From contig NZ_FOJP01000003.1 of the NCBI RefSeq assembly GCF_900111835.1, forward strand, positions 62,001 through 126,000: 64,000 nt of DNA, read 5' to 3'. A program made the translations under genes and the position numbers. Of this stretch, positions 44,262 to 53,688 are shown piece after piece (position 1 is the first letter of the stretch; each line of letters starts with the position of its first letter). Under the pieces are notes generated by a model. It saw nothing but the letters and a program-made list of their open reading frames with translations. It was not told the origin of the DNA and did no database searches. The stretch is from Metapseudomonas otitidis. GTDB taxonomy: Bacteria; Pseudomonadota; Gammaproteobacteria; Pseudomonadales; Pseudomonadaceae.

Positions 44262-45941
44262 TCAGGCTGCCACCTGCAGGCCCAGGGCCCGCACGCTGTC
44301 AGCGGCCAGGTCGAGCACATCGGGCTGGGCATCCGGGCGCAGCACCGCGCCGCCTTCGAGGTAGTACTCGAGGCTGGTCAGGGCGTCGGCCAGGGTCTCC
44401 AGCATCTGCTCGGAGGGCATCTGCGCGGCCTCCAGCATCTGCTTCTGGATGAACTCGCCACAAGCGCCCACCAGGTTGCCGGCGCGCTCCTGCCCGAGGA
44501 ACCACAGGCCACCGCGCACGGCCTGCAAGGTGCTGGGCACGTTGGCCAGGTGCAGCTTGTCGCCGTTGGACTCGAGGTAGGCGGTAATGGCCCGCTTGGC
44601 CATCGCCAGGCCGCCCTGGGCCTCGTCGATGACCACGATGCGCGCCTCGGTCAGTTGGTGCTGGGCGAAGGACTCCGCCTCGGTCATCACCGGGGTGGCC
44701 GCTTGGCGGGTATCACGGCGCTCGCCGCGCTCCAGGTCCGCCACCATGCTCTCGACATACAGCACGGCGTCGGCAAGCCGGTTGAGCGACTCCGGCGATA
44801 CCGCTTCGCCTTCGGCCCAGCTGCCAACGGCAGGCAGCTGCGCATGCAGCGCATTGGCGGCAGAAGTCAGGCCGACCATGCCGAGGGTCTTGGCCAGCTT
44901 GCCCAGCAGGGCGTGCAGGCTGCCGAGGCTTTCGGGCTGGGCGGTGCCACGCTCGATCAGGTCGAGCACGTCCTTCACGCTGGCCAGCTCCTCGCGGATC
45001 GCCGAGGACAGCGAGCGCATGACGGCCTGGCCGGGGCCGGCCAGGCGCTGGTATTCCTCTTCCAGCAGGTGGTCGGTGAACGGCATCGCCGTCATCCCGA
45101 ACACGCTGCGGACCTCGGTGGCACGCGGGCCCTGGCTGTCCGCCAGGGCCACCAGGTAGAGCAGCTCCTTCTGCAGGCTGCGCGGCGCTTCGTAGTGCTC
45201 GTTGGCCAGCAGCTGCTTGAGTTCACGGTCGATGCGGGCGAACAGCTGCTTGCGCGACTTACGCGCGATCAACTGCCCGTCCACCATCGCCTCCAGCGCC
45301 GCAGCGCCGATCCAGCACAGGCGCGCACGCGGGTCGATGGCGTAGAGGCTGTCCAGGCGTGCCAACGCGCGCCCCATGAGCTTCAGGCTGGGTTGGGGGC
45401 TCTGCTCGCGGATGAAGCCCAGCAGGCCCACCTGGTACATCTGCCGCAAGCGCCGCGCCATCAGGTACTGGGCGCTGACCTCAGGCAGGCTGGAGGCGGA
45501 CGGCACGCGAGCCTGGTCCAGGCGCACGCTGAAGAAGAAGCTCTCCGGCAGCGGCTGTTGCCCGGCGGACTGGCGCAATTCGTTGATCGCCGGCAGCAGC
45601 AGCTCGGGCATTTCCTGCCGGTGGGCATCGACGTTTTCCAGGTAGCGGCGCAGCACGTAGAGTGCGTTGCTCAGGGCGGCCAACTGGTTGTCACGCTCCT
45701 CCCCCACGCCGGCCGGGATGTCGGTGGCCTGCTGGAGGATCTCCTGCGCCAGCAGCTCGGCGCCGGTCAGTTCGATGAGGTTGAGGGTGCCGCGCACCTG
45801 CTGCAGGCTTTCAACCGCCTGTTGCAGCAGGCTGCCGTTGTGGCGGTCGACAATGAACTGTTCGAGGCTCTGTTCGGCCTGCTCGATCGTGGCGAACAGC
45901 TCGTCGCGCACCAGGCTGAGGGAAGTGGCTCCGGTGACCAT
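44262..45941 (-). CDS. fimL: FimL, type IV pilus/Vfr-cAMP pathway protein
   Basis: The 559-residue helical protein has Hpt-like and ChpA-N-terminal-like segments ([24 protein letters not shown]-type opening; [16 protein letters not shown]). In P. aeruginosa FimL links the polar hub FimV and the Pil-Chp system to adenylate cyclase CyaB and so affects twitching and virulence. The length (about 560) and the neighbours nudC and the crotonase match the P. aeruginosa locus. The domain lacks enzymatic motifs. Confidence 0.9.
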   Translation of the reverse strand: MVTGATSLSLVRDELFATIEQAEQSLEQFIVDRHNGSLLQQAVESLQQVRGTLNLIELTGAELLAQEILQQATDIPAGVGEERDNQLAALSNALYVLRRYLENVDAHRQEMPELLLPAINELRQSAGQQPLPESFFFSVRLDQARVPSASSLPEVSAQYLMARRLRQMYQVGLLGFIREQSPQPSLKLMGRALARLDSLYAIDPRARLCWIGAAALEAMVDGQLIARKSRKQLFARIDRELKQLLANEHYEAPRSLQKELLYLVALADSQGPRATEVRSVFGMTAMPFTDHLLEEEYQRLAGPGQAVMRSLSSAIREELASVKDVLDLIERGTAQPESLGSLHALLGKLAKTLGMVGLTSAANALHAQLPAVGSWAEGEAVSPESLNRLADAVLYVESMVADLERGERRDTRQAATPVMTEAESFAQHQLTEARIVVIDEAQGGLAMAKRAITAYLESNGDKLHLANVPSTLQAVRGGLWFLGQERAGNLVGACGEFIQKQMLEAAQMPSEQMLETLADALTSLEYYLEGGAVLRPDAQPDVLDLAADSVRALGLQVAA

Positions 45942-45980
45942 GGGTCTAGCGCGCCTCCCGCGCGAAATACTGGTACGGCA

Positions 45981-46793
45981 TCAGTCGGCGAATTCCGGTT
46001 TCTGTTTGTTCATGTGGGCGGCCATGGCCACACGCAGGTCGTTGGACTGGAGCATGGCGGCGTTCCAGGTGGCGATGTACTCAAGGCCATCGTCCACGCG
46101 GTGGTCACGCATGTAGCGGATCATTTCCTTGGTGCCGCGGATCGCCACCGGCGACTTGGCGGCGATGTCCCGGGCCAGGGCGAATACGCCTTCCATGAGT
46201 GCGTCGCGGTCGGCGTAGGTGCGATTGACCAGGCCGATGTTGCGCGCTTCCTCACCGTCTACGGTGCGGCCGGTGTAGGCCAGTTCGCGCATCATGCCGT
46301 CGCCGATGATGTGCGGCAGGCGCTGCAGGGTGCCGACGTCGGCGGCCATGCCGATGTCGATCTCCTTGATGGAGAACTGAGCATCGACGGTGGAATAGCG
46401 CATGTCGCAGGCGGACACCAGGTCGATCGCCCCGCCCAGGCAATAGCCCTGGATCGCAGCGATCACCGGCTTGCTGCAGAGGTCGACGGCATTGAAGGAG
46501 GCTTGCAGTTCGAGGATCTTGCGCCGCAGCACCAGGGCATTGCGGCCCACGTCCTTGCCCAGCTGGGCGCCGACGGATGCCAGCAGCATCAGGTCGATGC
46601 CGGAGGAGAAATGCTTGCCGGCACCACTGAGGATTACGACCCGGACCTCGTCCGTTTCATCGATCCAGCGGAAGATCTCGACGATCTCGGCCCAGAAATC
46701 GGCGTTCATCGCGTTGATCTTCTCGGGGCGGTTGATCTCCACGTGGGCGATCTTGTCCGTCAGCTCAACGCGAAAGGCTTTGTAGTCGGGCAC
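45981..46793 (-). CDS. Crotonase family, delta(3,5)-delta(2,4)-dienoyl-CoA isomerase-like
   Basis: A GTG at 46791-46793, preceded by GAGG 8 bases away, gives 270 residues; longer in-frame readings lack a ribosome site. The crotonase fold is clear: oxyanion-hole blocks GAGKHFSSGIDL and YCLGGAIDLVSACDMRY, and the acidic pair in FSIKEIDIGMAADVGTLQRL matches the Glu/Asp pair of ECH1-type dienoyl-CoA isomerases. It would shift double bonds in unsaturated fatty acid degradation. It precedes fimL by 40 bases. Confidence 0.88.
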   Translation of the reverse strand: MPDYKAFRVELTDKIAHVEINRPEKINAMNADFWAEIVEIFRWIDETDEVRVVILSGAGKHFSSGIDLMLLASVGAQLGKDVGRNALVLRRKILELQASFNAVDLCSKPVIAAIQGYCLGGAIDLVSACDMRYSTVDAQFSIKEIDIGMAADVGTLQRLPHIIGDGMMRELAYTGRTVDGEEARNIGLVNRTYADRDALMEGVFALARDIAAKSPVAIRGTKEMIRYMRDHRVDDGLEYIATWNAAMLQSNDLRVAMAAHMNKQKPEFAD

Positions 46794-46919
46794 GAAAATT
46801 ATCCTCGCCAGTTCTGCTGCTGGGCTATGAAAAGTGCGGAATTCCAAACCCGGCAACTATAACAAGCGGCCACCGAAAGTCGAAGACGACCACTGTGATG
46901 CAGGCCACGCCATCGGCCT

Positions 46920-48278
46920 TCAACCGCTCGCCCGCGCGTCTTCCACGCGGTTTCGCCACTGCCGCCAGCTGTACAGCGGAATCCCCGCCATCAACACCAG
47001 GAAGCCCCAGAAGATCGCCTGCTCGCCGGTGCCGTACAGCGCCCAGATGGCGTACACGAACCCCAGCGAGCCGAGGAGCAGCGCCCAGCCCCGCTCACGT
47101 TCGGTGAACGCCTCGGGCTTGACTGCCAGCCACTGCAGCAGCGCGGCGGTGCAGAAGGCGTAGGGCACGACGCCGGTCATGGTGCCGAGCAGGATGATCA
47201 CGTTGAACACATCCACCAGCTCGCCCTGGCCATCGACGAACACCAGGGCGGTCACCAGCACCGCCGAGACCAGCAGCCCATTGGCCGGCGCGCCCCAGCG
47301 GTTGGTTTGTCCGAGCGAATGGGGCAGCAGCCCGTCGCGGGCGGTGGCCATGGGGATCTGCCCCTGCAACAGCACCCAGCCATTGAGCGCCCCCAGGCAG
47401 GCGATCACCGCCCCGGCCGCGACCAGGTGGTAGCCCCACTCCCCTACCAGCACCCGCGCCGCATCGGCGAACGGCGCGCTGGAGCGCGCCAGCTCCTCAG
47501 GCGGCAACACGCCCTGCACGGCGGTGATGGAGAGGATGTACACGGCCGCCGCTACCAGGGTGCCGAACACCGTGGCACGGGGAATGGTGCGGCGCGGGTC
47601 GCGCACGTCGTCCGCCGGAACGGTGGCCGACTCCAGGCCGATGAAGGACCACAGCGTCAGCGCCGCCGTGGTGGCAATGGCCTTGGCGTAGCCGCCGGTT
47701 CCCGGCGGCAGCTCCTCCGGTGCGGGGATGCGCAGGTACTCGGGGTGGAACGAGAACCAGCCGAGAATGCCCACCAGCAGCAGCGGGATCAGCTTCAGCG
47801 CGGTGAGGATGTTCTGCGCCACGCCGAAGGCGCCGATGCCCCGCAGGTTGATCAGGGTGCACAGCCAGATGGCACCGATGGCCACCAGCACAGTGAGCAC
47901 CGGGTCGCGCAAGGCCGGGAAGAACACCTGCAGGTAGCCCACCAACGTCACGGCGATAGCCGCGTTGCCGATCCAGGCCGCCTTCCAGTAGGTCCAGGCG
48001 CAGAGGTAGCCGGCGAACGGACCGAAGCCATCACGGGTGTAGGCGTAGGGGCCGCCCGCCCCGGGCGCGAGCCGCGCCAGCCGGGCGAAGGTGAGCGCGA
48101 GGATGACCGCGCCGGTGCTGGAGATCAGCCAGCCGAACAGGCTGAGCCCGCCATAGGCCGCCAGGCTGGAGGGCAACAGGAAAACGCCCGACCCGATCAT
48201 GTTCCCCACCACCAGGGCGGTGCAGGTCCAGAACCCCATGCCACCGCCCCGGCGCACCGCCGCTCGCTCGTCGCTCAT
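46920..48278 (-). CDS. APC-family amino acid permease/antiporter (AdiC-like)
   Basis: From ATG 48276-48278 (MSDERAAVRRGGGMGFW) the protein has 452 residues and about 12 membrane helices. The substrate-binding GNMIGSGVF motif of the arginine/agmatine antiporter group is present in the first helix. It starts 17 bases after ldcA, so the pair probably exchanges lysine or arginine for the decarboxylated amine, giving acid resistance or polyamine balance, as CadB does for CadA. Confidence 0.88.
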   Translation of the reverse strand: MSDERAAVRRGGGMGFWTCTALVVGNMIGSGVFLLPSSLAAYGGLSLFGWLISSTGAVILALTFARLARLAPGAGGPYAYTRDGFGPFAGYLCAWTYWKAAWIGNAAIAVTLVGYLQVFFPALRDPVLTVLVAIGAIWLCTLINLRGIGAFGVAQNILTALKLIPLLLVGILGWFSFHPEYLRIPAPEELPPGTGGYAKAIATTAALTLWSFIGLESATVPADDVRDPRRTIPRATVFGTLVAAAVYILSITAVQGVLPPEELARSSAPFADAARVLVGEWGYHLVAAGAVIACLGALNGWVLLQGQIPMATARDGLLPHSLGQTNRWGAPANGLLVSAVLVTALVFVDGQGELVDVFNVIILLGTMTGVVPYAFCTAALLQWLAVKPEAFTERERGWALLLGSLGFVYAIWALYGTGEQAIFWGFLVLMAGIPLYSWRQWRNRVEDARASG

Positions 48279-48295
48279 CGCGCCCCCAGGCCGAG

Positions 48296-50551
48296 TCACT
48301 CCTTGATGCAATCAACGGTATAGCAGCGGCCCTGCGGGGTGTCCTGCTGCTGCAGGCCGTGCACATCGGAGTCGAAACCGGGGAAGGACTCGTCGAATGT
48401 CCGGGCGAAGGCCAGGTAGTCGATGATCGAGCGGGCCTCTTCGGTGAAGCGCTCCCCCGGCATGATCAGCGGGATGCCCGGCGGATAGGGCACCAGCATC
48501 ACCGCCGCGATGCGCCCTTGCAGCGCATCCAGCGGCACCGCCTCCACGTCGCCGCGCACCAGCTTGTCGTAGGCGTCCGCCGGTTTCATGGCGGCCACCG
48601 GCAGGGTGGTGTACATGCGCCGCATCGCCCGCGCGGTGCCGTTGTCGCGGTAGCAGCCGTGGAGTTCGTCGCACAGGTCACGCAGGCCGAGCCCCTGGTA
48701 GCGGGCACCGCCGGCACGGGCGATGGACGGCAAGGCGGTGATCAGCGGCGCGTTGGCGTCGTAGAGCCGTTTGAACTCCAGCAACTCGGTGAGCAACGTA
48801 CTCCACTTGCCCTTGGTAATGCCCATGGAGAACAGCACCAGGAAGGAATACAGGCCGGTCTTCTCCACCACCAGCCCGCGCTCCCAGAGGAACTTGCCGA
48901 CCACCGCCGCCGGAATGCCGCGTTCGCCCAAACGCCCGTCGGCAGTCAGGCCCGGCATCACCAGGGTGACCTTGATCGGGTCGAGCAGCACATAGTCGTC
49001 GGCTACCTCGCCGAAGCCGTGCCAATCGGCCTGGGGCTGCAACAGCCAATCGGGGGTGCTGACCTGGTCGCGCCCTTCCACCTTCGGTGGCTGCCAGATG
49101 CTGAACCACCAGTCGTCCTCGGCCAGGTTCTGCCCGACGTTGGCCAGGGCACGGCGGAAGCTCAGGGCCTCGTCGAAGGTTTCCTGGATCAGCGAGCGCC
49201 CGGCGGGGCCTTCCATCATGGCGGAGGCCACGTCCAGCGAGGCGATGATCCCGTACTGGGGCGAGGTGGAGATGTGCATCATGAACGCCTCGTTGAAGCG
49301 ATCACGGTCCAGCTGGCGGGTCTCGCCGTCCTGCACGTGGATCATCGAGGCCTGGCTGAAGGCCGCCAGCAGCTTGTGGGTGGAGTGGGTGGTGAATACC
49401 AGCGGGCCGCCCGCCCCTCGCGCGGTACCCATGCCATAGCGGCCGGCGTAGAACTCGTGGAAGGCCGCGTAGGCGTACCAGGCCTCGTCGAAGTGCAGTA
49501 CCTCGACGCTGTCGCCCAAGGTCTGCTTGATCAGCTCGGCGTTGTAGCAGAGCCCGTCGTAGGTGGAGTTGGTCACCACCGCCAGGCGCACCTTCGGCTC
49601 GCGCCCACGGGCCAGCGGGCTGGCGTCGATCTTCGCCTGGATCGATTCGCGGCTGAATTCGCTCAGGGGGATCGGGCCGATGATGCCCAGCTCGTTGCGC
49701 TCCGGCATCAGGTACAGCGGGATCGCGCCGGTCATGATGATCGAGTGGAGGATCGACTTGTGGCAGTTGCGGTCCACCAGTACCAGGTCATCGCGGCCGA
49801 CCATGGAGTGCCAGACGATCTTGTTGGCAGTGGAAGTGCCGTTGATGACGAAGAAGGTGTGGTCCGCGCCGAAGTTCCGCGCCGCCCGCGCCTCTGCCTC
49901 GGCCAGCGGCCCGGTGTGATCCAGCAGCGAGCCCAGCTCGGGCACCGACACCGAGAGGTCGGAACGCAGGGTGTTCTCGCCGAAGAACTGGTGGAAGGCC
50001 TGCCCCACCGGGCTCTTGCGGTAGGCCACGCCACCGCCGTGGCCGGGCGTATGCCAGGAATAGTTGGACTGCGCGGTGTGCTCCACCAGCGCGCGGAAGA
50101 ACGGCGGCAGCAACCCCTCCAGGTAGGTGCGCGCAGCCCGTGCCACCTGGCGCGCGAGGAACGGCACGGTGTCTTCGAACAGGTACAGCAAGCCGCGCAG
50201 CTGGTTGAGGTCGGCCATCGCCTCGGCGGGGGCGTTCTCGATGGTGACCTGTTCACCCAGGGCGAAGATCGGCAATTGCGGCGCTCGCACCCGGGCGACG
50301 CGGATCAGTTCGACCACGTCATGCAGCAGGCGCTGGTTCTCCCCGGCGCCCTCCGCGGCCACCAGGATGCAGGCCAGCCCGTGGTGGGTGGAGGCGACGA
50401 TGCGCCCCTCGGCGGAACTGGCGGTGGAGAGGATGACGAAACCGTCCCGCTCCAGTTCGTGGGCGATGCCGCGCACGCGCTCCCCCGCGACGGTATCGGC
50501 CTTGATATCGCGGTGGACGATGAGGATGGGGAACTTCAGGTCTTTGTACAT
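48296..50551 (-). CDS. ldcA: LdcA, lysine/ornithine/arginine-type PLP decarboxylase
   Basis: ATG 50549-50551 (MYKDLKFPILIVHRD) gives 751 residues, the length I recall for P. aeruginosa LdcA. The N-terminal response-regulator-like wing domain is followed by the type I aminotransferase-fold core with TPGHGGGVAY, the PLP Lys in HSTHKLLAAF, and DEAWYAYAAF. In P. aeruginosa it decarboxylates lysine to cadaverine and is under ArgR control. Two GC-rich hairpins lie in the 5' leader (50607-50630 and 50568-50584). Confidence 0.93.
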   Translation of the reverse strand: MYKDLKFPILIVHRDIKADTVAGERVRGIAHELERDGFVILSTASSAEGRIVASTHHGLACILVAAEGAGENQRLLHDVVELIRVARVRAPQLPIFALGEQVTIENAPAEAMADLNQLRGLLYLFEDTVPFLARQVARAARTYLEGLLPPFFRALVEHTAQSNYSWHTPGHGGGVAYRKSPVGQAFHQFFGENTLRSDLSVSVPELGSLLDHTGPLAEAEARAARNFGADHTFFVINGTSTANKIVWHSMVGRDDLVLVDRNCHKSILHSIIMTGAIPLYLMPERNELGIIGPIPLSEFSRESIQAKIDASPLARGREPKVRLAVVTNSTYDGLCYNAELIKQTLGDSVEVLHFDEAWYAYAAFHEFYAGRYGMGTARGAGGPLVFTTHSTHKLLAAFSQASMIHVQDGETRQLDRDRFNEAFMMHISTSPQYGIIASLDVASAMMEGPAGRSLIQETFDEALSFRRALANVGQNLAEDDWWFSIWQPPKVEGRDQVSTPDWLLQPQADWHGFGEVADDYVLLDPIKVTLVMPGLTADGRLGERGIPAAVVGKFLWERGLVVEKTGLYSFLVLFSMGITKGKWSTLLTELLEFKRLYDANAPLITALPSIARAGGARYQGLGLRDLCDELHGCYRDNGTARAMRRMYTTLPVAAMKPADAYDKLVRGDVEAVPLDALQGRIAAVMLVPYPPGIPLIMPGERFTEEARSIIDYLAFARTFDESFPGFDSDVHGLQQQDTPQGRCYTVDCIKE

Positions 50552-50642
50552 GAGGACGTCCCGGTACGGCGGGTCCATCCCGCCCAGGACGCCAGGGTAG
50601 AAGCTCGCCGGGAGTCGCGTAACCCCCGGCGCTAGCACCTGT

Positions 50643-50673
50643 AAGAAAAGGTCGCGCCGGTGAAATCGGCGCG
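50643..50673 (-). terminator. Rho-independent terminator after dnaQ
   Basis: On the minus strand CGCGCCG, a 7-base loop, CGGCGCG, then ACCTTTTCTT. It begins 2 bases after the dnaQ stop. Confidence 0.8.
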
Positions 50674-50675
50674 GG

Positions 50676-51413
50676 TCACGCCTCGGGCGTGGCCGGTGCT
50701 TCCAGTTTGGCCCACAGGGCCGGACCGCCCGAGGCCTTCTCGATCACTGCCAGCCGCTCCAGGTGGGCCGCCAGTTCCGCTTCGCTGGCCCGCAGCACGC
50801 GGCCGGGCACACGGCCCTGGATGCGGCGGATGGGCGAGGCCTGGGGCCGGCCGCCCTCATCACCGCCCTCGCCCGCCAGGGACAGGTTGGTCTGGCCGCC
50901 GGTCATCGCCAGGTAGACGTCGGCGAGGATCTCGGCGTCGAGCAGTGCGCCGTGGAGGTCACGGCCGGAGTTGTCGACGTCGTAGCGCTTGCACAGGGCG
51001 TCGAGGTTGTTGCGCTGACCCGGATGGCGCTCGCGCGCCATCATCAGGGTGTCGATCACGCCGCAGTGCTCGGCGATGTCGGAACGGTCGCTCTGCCCCA
51101 GCAGGGCGAACTCGTTGTTGATGAAGCCGATGTCGAACGCCGCGTTGTGGATGATCAGCTCGGCGCCCTTGATGAATTCGAAGAATTCGTCGGCGACGTC
51201 CTTGAAGCGCGGCTTGCCCACCAGGAACTCGTTGGTGATGCCGTGGACGGCGATGGCGCCTTCGTCCACTTCGCGGTCGGGCTGCAGGTATTGGTGGAAG
51301 TGGCGACCGGTGAGGCGGCGCCCTTCAAGCTCGACGCAACCGATCTCGATGATGCGGTGGCCATCGGTCACCGGCATGCCGGTGGTTTCGGTATCCAGTA
51401 CTACGTAACGCAT
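50676..51413 (-). CDS. dnaQ: DnaQ, DNA polymerase III epsilon proofreading subunit
   Basis: The 245-residue protein has the three exonuclease blocks: Exo I LDTETTGM (D7 and E9), Exo II with HNAAFDIGF, and Exo III with NLDALCKRYDV and HGALLDAEILADVY. It edits mispaired bases within the replicative polymerase core. A C-terminal tail (about 180-245) binds the alpha subunit. It follows rnhA by 58 bases, the order also found in P. aeruginosa. Confidence 0.96.
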   Translation of the reverse strand: MRYVVLDTETTGMPVTDGHRIIEIGCVELEGRRLTGRHFHQYLQPDREVDEGAIAVHGITNEFLVGKPRFKDVADEFFEFIKGAELIIHNAAFDIGFINNEFALLGQSDRSDIAEHCGVIDTLMMARERHPGQRNNLDALCKRYDVDNSGRDLHGALLDAEILADVYLAMTGGQTNLSLAGEGGDEGGRPQASPIRRIQGRVPGRVLRASEAELAAHLERLAVIEKASGGPALWAKLEAPATPEA

Positions 51414-51471
51414 GTTCGATGCCCGTGGGGTGGAGGGTCTGGATCAGGAGGCGGTATTGCGATGGCGCATT

Positions 51472-51915
51472 CTAACGGGGGCCCAGCTCGCTGACACCCC
51501 GGTTCGCCAACTGGTCGGCACGCTCGTTGCCAGGATGGCCGGTGTGCCCGCGCACCCACTGCCATTCCACCTGGTGACGGCTGACCTGCTCGTCCAGCAA
51601 CTGCCACAGGTCGGCGTTCTTCACCGGTTGCTTGGCGGCCGTCTTCCAGCCGCGCTTCTTCCAGTTGGGGAGCCACTCCTGGATACCGCGCATCACGTAT
51701 TCGGAGTCGGTGACCAGACGCACCTGGCACGGCCGCTTGAGCGCCACCAGGCCGGCAATCGCGGCCATCAGCTCCATGCGGTTGTTGGTGGTGTCGTGCT
51801 CGCCCCCCCAGAGCTCCTTCTCGGCGCCCTTGTAGACGAGCAATACGCCCCAGCCACCGGGACCGGGGTTACCCTTGCAGGCCCCGTCGGTGTACATCTC
51901 GACCCGTTCTGTCAC
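51472..51915 (-). CDS. rnhA: RnhA, ribonuclease HI
   Basis: A GTG start at 51913-51915 gives 147 residues ([20 protein letters not shown] read with initiator Met). The catalytic acids are in place: D10 in YTDGA, E48 in NRMELM, D70 in TDSEYV, and the C-terminal Asp in NERADQLAN. It removes RNA from RNA-DNA hybrids. The upstream methyltransferase stop touches this start (TAA next to GTG), so translation is coupled. Confidence 0.96.
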   Translation of the reverse strand: MTERVEMYTDGACKGNPGPGGWGVLLVYKGAEKELWGGEHDTTNNRMELMAAIAGLVALKRPCQVRLVTDSEYVMRGIQEWLPNWKKRGWKTAAKQPVKNADLWQLLDEQVSRHQVEWQWVRGHTGHPGNERADQLANRGVSELGPR

Positions 51916-52680
51916 TTATGCCTCGTGTTTCGAATCGCGCCGGCTGACCTTCGCCACCGGCATGGGAATCAGCTTGCCCATGGGCTCGCGTCGACTCTGG
52001 CGCAACGGGCGCAGGCCGACCACCAGCTTGCGCGCCACCAGCAGATAGAAGCCGGCACCGAACCACTGCCCGGCGCCGCCCCAGCGCTCCAGCCAGGCCA
52101 GGCGCGATTGCCAGGCCGGTGAAGCGAGCGGCGGACGATAGCACCCGAAGCGGCGTTTCTCCAGCGCGAAGCCCAGCAGGTTGAGCCAGTCGGCGACCCG
52201 GCTCGGCGCGATGCAGCGGGCCTTGCCCAGGGCGTCCCCGGCGAAGTAATGACGCACGCCCCAGGCGCTCCAGGGGTTGACCCCGACGATCAGCAGGTGC
52301 CCGCCAGGGCGCACACTGCGCGCGGCTTCACGCAGCAGGCCATGGGGCGAGAGGCTGAAATCCAGCCCATGCTGCAGCACCACCACATCGGCGGCATGTT
52401 CGGAGAGGGGCCAGGCGTTCTCGTCGCAGGCGATCTCCACCCCCGGCAACGGTGCGCCGAGATGGACGCTGCGCTGGATCTGCCGCGCACCCGGCGGCAG
52501 TTCGGCACGGGGGCCGTAGTGAACCAGGTAGCCGCCGAAATAACGCCCCAGTTCGTCCTCGAGCAGGCGCTGCTCCTCGAACAGCATCAGCCCACCCAGC
52601 GGGCCGGAGAACCAGGTGCGGGCGTCCTCGATCAACTCGAGCCAGGCGGGATCGGCCTGGGCGATGGGTGGCCTGTTCAC
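51916..52680 (-). CDS. SAM-dependent methyltransferase, uncharacterised
   Basis: A GTG start at 52678-52680 follows an ideal ribosome site (AGGAGG, 5-base spacing), giving 254 residues. It is a class I methyltransferase fold lacking a canonical glycine-rich motif I but with the acidic strand-2 end (GVEIACDENAWPL), DVVVLQHGLDFS and the post-motif RSVRPGGHLLIVGVNPWS. Substrate unknown. It lies between rnhA and divergent gloB, as in P. aeruginosa. Confidence 0.85.
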   Translation of the reverse strand: MNRPPIAQADPAWLELIEDARTWFSGPLGGLMLFEEQRLLEDELGRYFGGYLVHYGPRAELPPGARQIQRSVHLGAPLPGVEIACDENAWPLSEHAADVVVLQHGLDFSLSPHGLLREAARSVRPGGHLLIVGVNPWSAWGVRHYFAGDALGKARCIAPSRVADWLNLLGFALEKRRFGCYRPPLASPAWQSRLAWLERWGGAGQWFGAGFYLLVARKLVVGLRPLRQSRREPMGKLIPMPVAKVSRRDSKHEA

Positions 52681-52808
52681 GGAAACCTCCTGGTGATGGA
52701 CACGGGGCCGCCGATCCGGGCAGCACGACGGGCACTGCCCACACCGGCTCGACGCCCCGGGGCACGGCCCCTAAGATGCGCTTTTGCTGACAGACAGGCG
52801 AGCGGCCC

Positions 52809-53588
52809 ATGATACAGATCGACCCCATCCGTGCCTTCTCCGACAACTATATCTGGCTGTTGCAGGATGCGACCGAACGACGCTGTGCGGTGGTCGACCC
52901 CGGCGATGCCGCCCCCGTGCTGGCCTGGTTGGAGGCACACCCCGGCTGGACCCTCAGCGACATCCTGATCACCCACCACCACGGCGACCACGTGGGTGGG
53001 GTGGCCGAGCTGAAGGCTCGCACCGGTGCCACGGTGTACGGGCCGGCCCACGAGACCATCCCGGCGCGGGACCGGGCGCTGGAAGACGGCGAGCGCATCG
53101 AGGTGCTCGGCCTGACGTTCGAGGTGTTCCACGTCCCCGGCCACACCCTGGGCCATATCGCCTACTTCCACGACGATGCCACCGCACCGGTCCTGTTCAG
53201 CGGCGACACCCTGTTCGCCGCCGGTTGCGGTCGGCTCTTCGAGGGCACCGCCGAACAGATGCACACGGCCCTGTCTCGCCTCGCCGCCCTCCCCGCCCCG
53301 ACCCGCGTCTACTGCACCCACGAATACACCCTCGGCAACCTGCGCTTCGCCTGCGCCGTCGAGCCGGGCAACCCGGCGATCGAACAACGCTTCGAGGCGG
53401 TAAGCCGCCTGCGCGAGGAAGACGGCGTCAGCCTGCCCTCCAGCATTGCACTGGAACGCGAGACCAATCCGTTCCTGCGGGTCGGGGAAGCCTCGGTGAT
53501 CGCCGCAGCCGACAAGCGGAGCGGCAGCCGCCACACCGCCCCGGCAGCGGTGTTCGCCACCCTGAGGAGCTGGAAGGACACGTTCTGA
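52809..53588 (+). CDS. gloB: GloB, hydroxyacylglutathione hydrolase (glyoxalase II)
   Basis: This metallo-beta-lactamase-fold protein has 259 residues and the dinuclear metal motif [10 protein letters not shown] (H56, H58, D60, H61) plus [28 protein letters not shown] and [10 protein letters not shown]. It hydrolyses S-lactoylglutathione to lactate and glutathione in methylglyoxal detoxification. It is divergent from the methyltransferase and precedes mltD, which has its own promoter. Confidence 0.96.
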   Translation: MIQIDPIRAFSDNYIWLLQDATERRCAVVDPGDAAPVLAWLEAHPGWTLSDILITHHHGDHVGGVAELKARTGATVYGPAHETIPARDRALEDGERIEVLGLTFEVFHVPGHTLGHIAYFHDDATAPVLFSGDTLFAAGCGRLFEGTAEQMHTALSRLAALPAPTRVYCTHEYTLGNLRFACAVEPGNPAIEQRFEAVSRLREEDGVSLPSSIALERETNPFLRVGEASVIAAADKRSGSRHTAPAAVFATLRSWKDTF

Positions 53589-53623
53589 AACGCCCTTCAG
53601 GTCACATTCGAGCTGGTGAAAAC

Positions 53624-53652
53624 TTGACCACCCCCGGGTCGGTTCCTAGAAT
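53624..53652 (+). promoter_or_regulatory. Sigma-70 promoter of mltD
   Basis: TTGACC (53624-53629), 17 bases, TAGAAT (53647-53652). The predicted start lies about 30 bases before the mltD ATG. A short stem (GGTCGG with CCGACC followed by T6) overlaps the start region and could be an attenuator or gloB terminator. Confidence 0.75.
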
Positions 53653-53688
53653 CGCCCGACCTTTTTTCCCGGAAAAGCCCAGCGACCA

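Noticed and set aside
44097-46862. Plus-strand open frame of over 900 codons across fimL and the crotonase gene
   Set aside because: Covers two well-supported genes on the other strand and has no recognisable domain.
48359-50635. Plus-strand open frame of over 750 codons opposite ldcA
   Set aside because: Shadow of ldcA; low-complexity Gly/Val/His composition.
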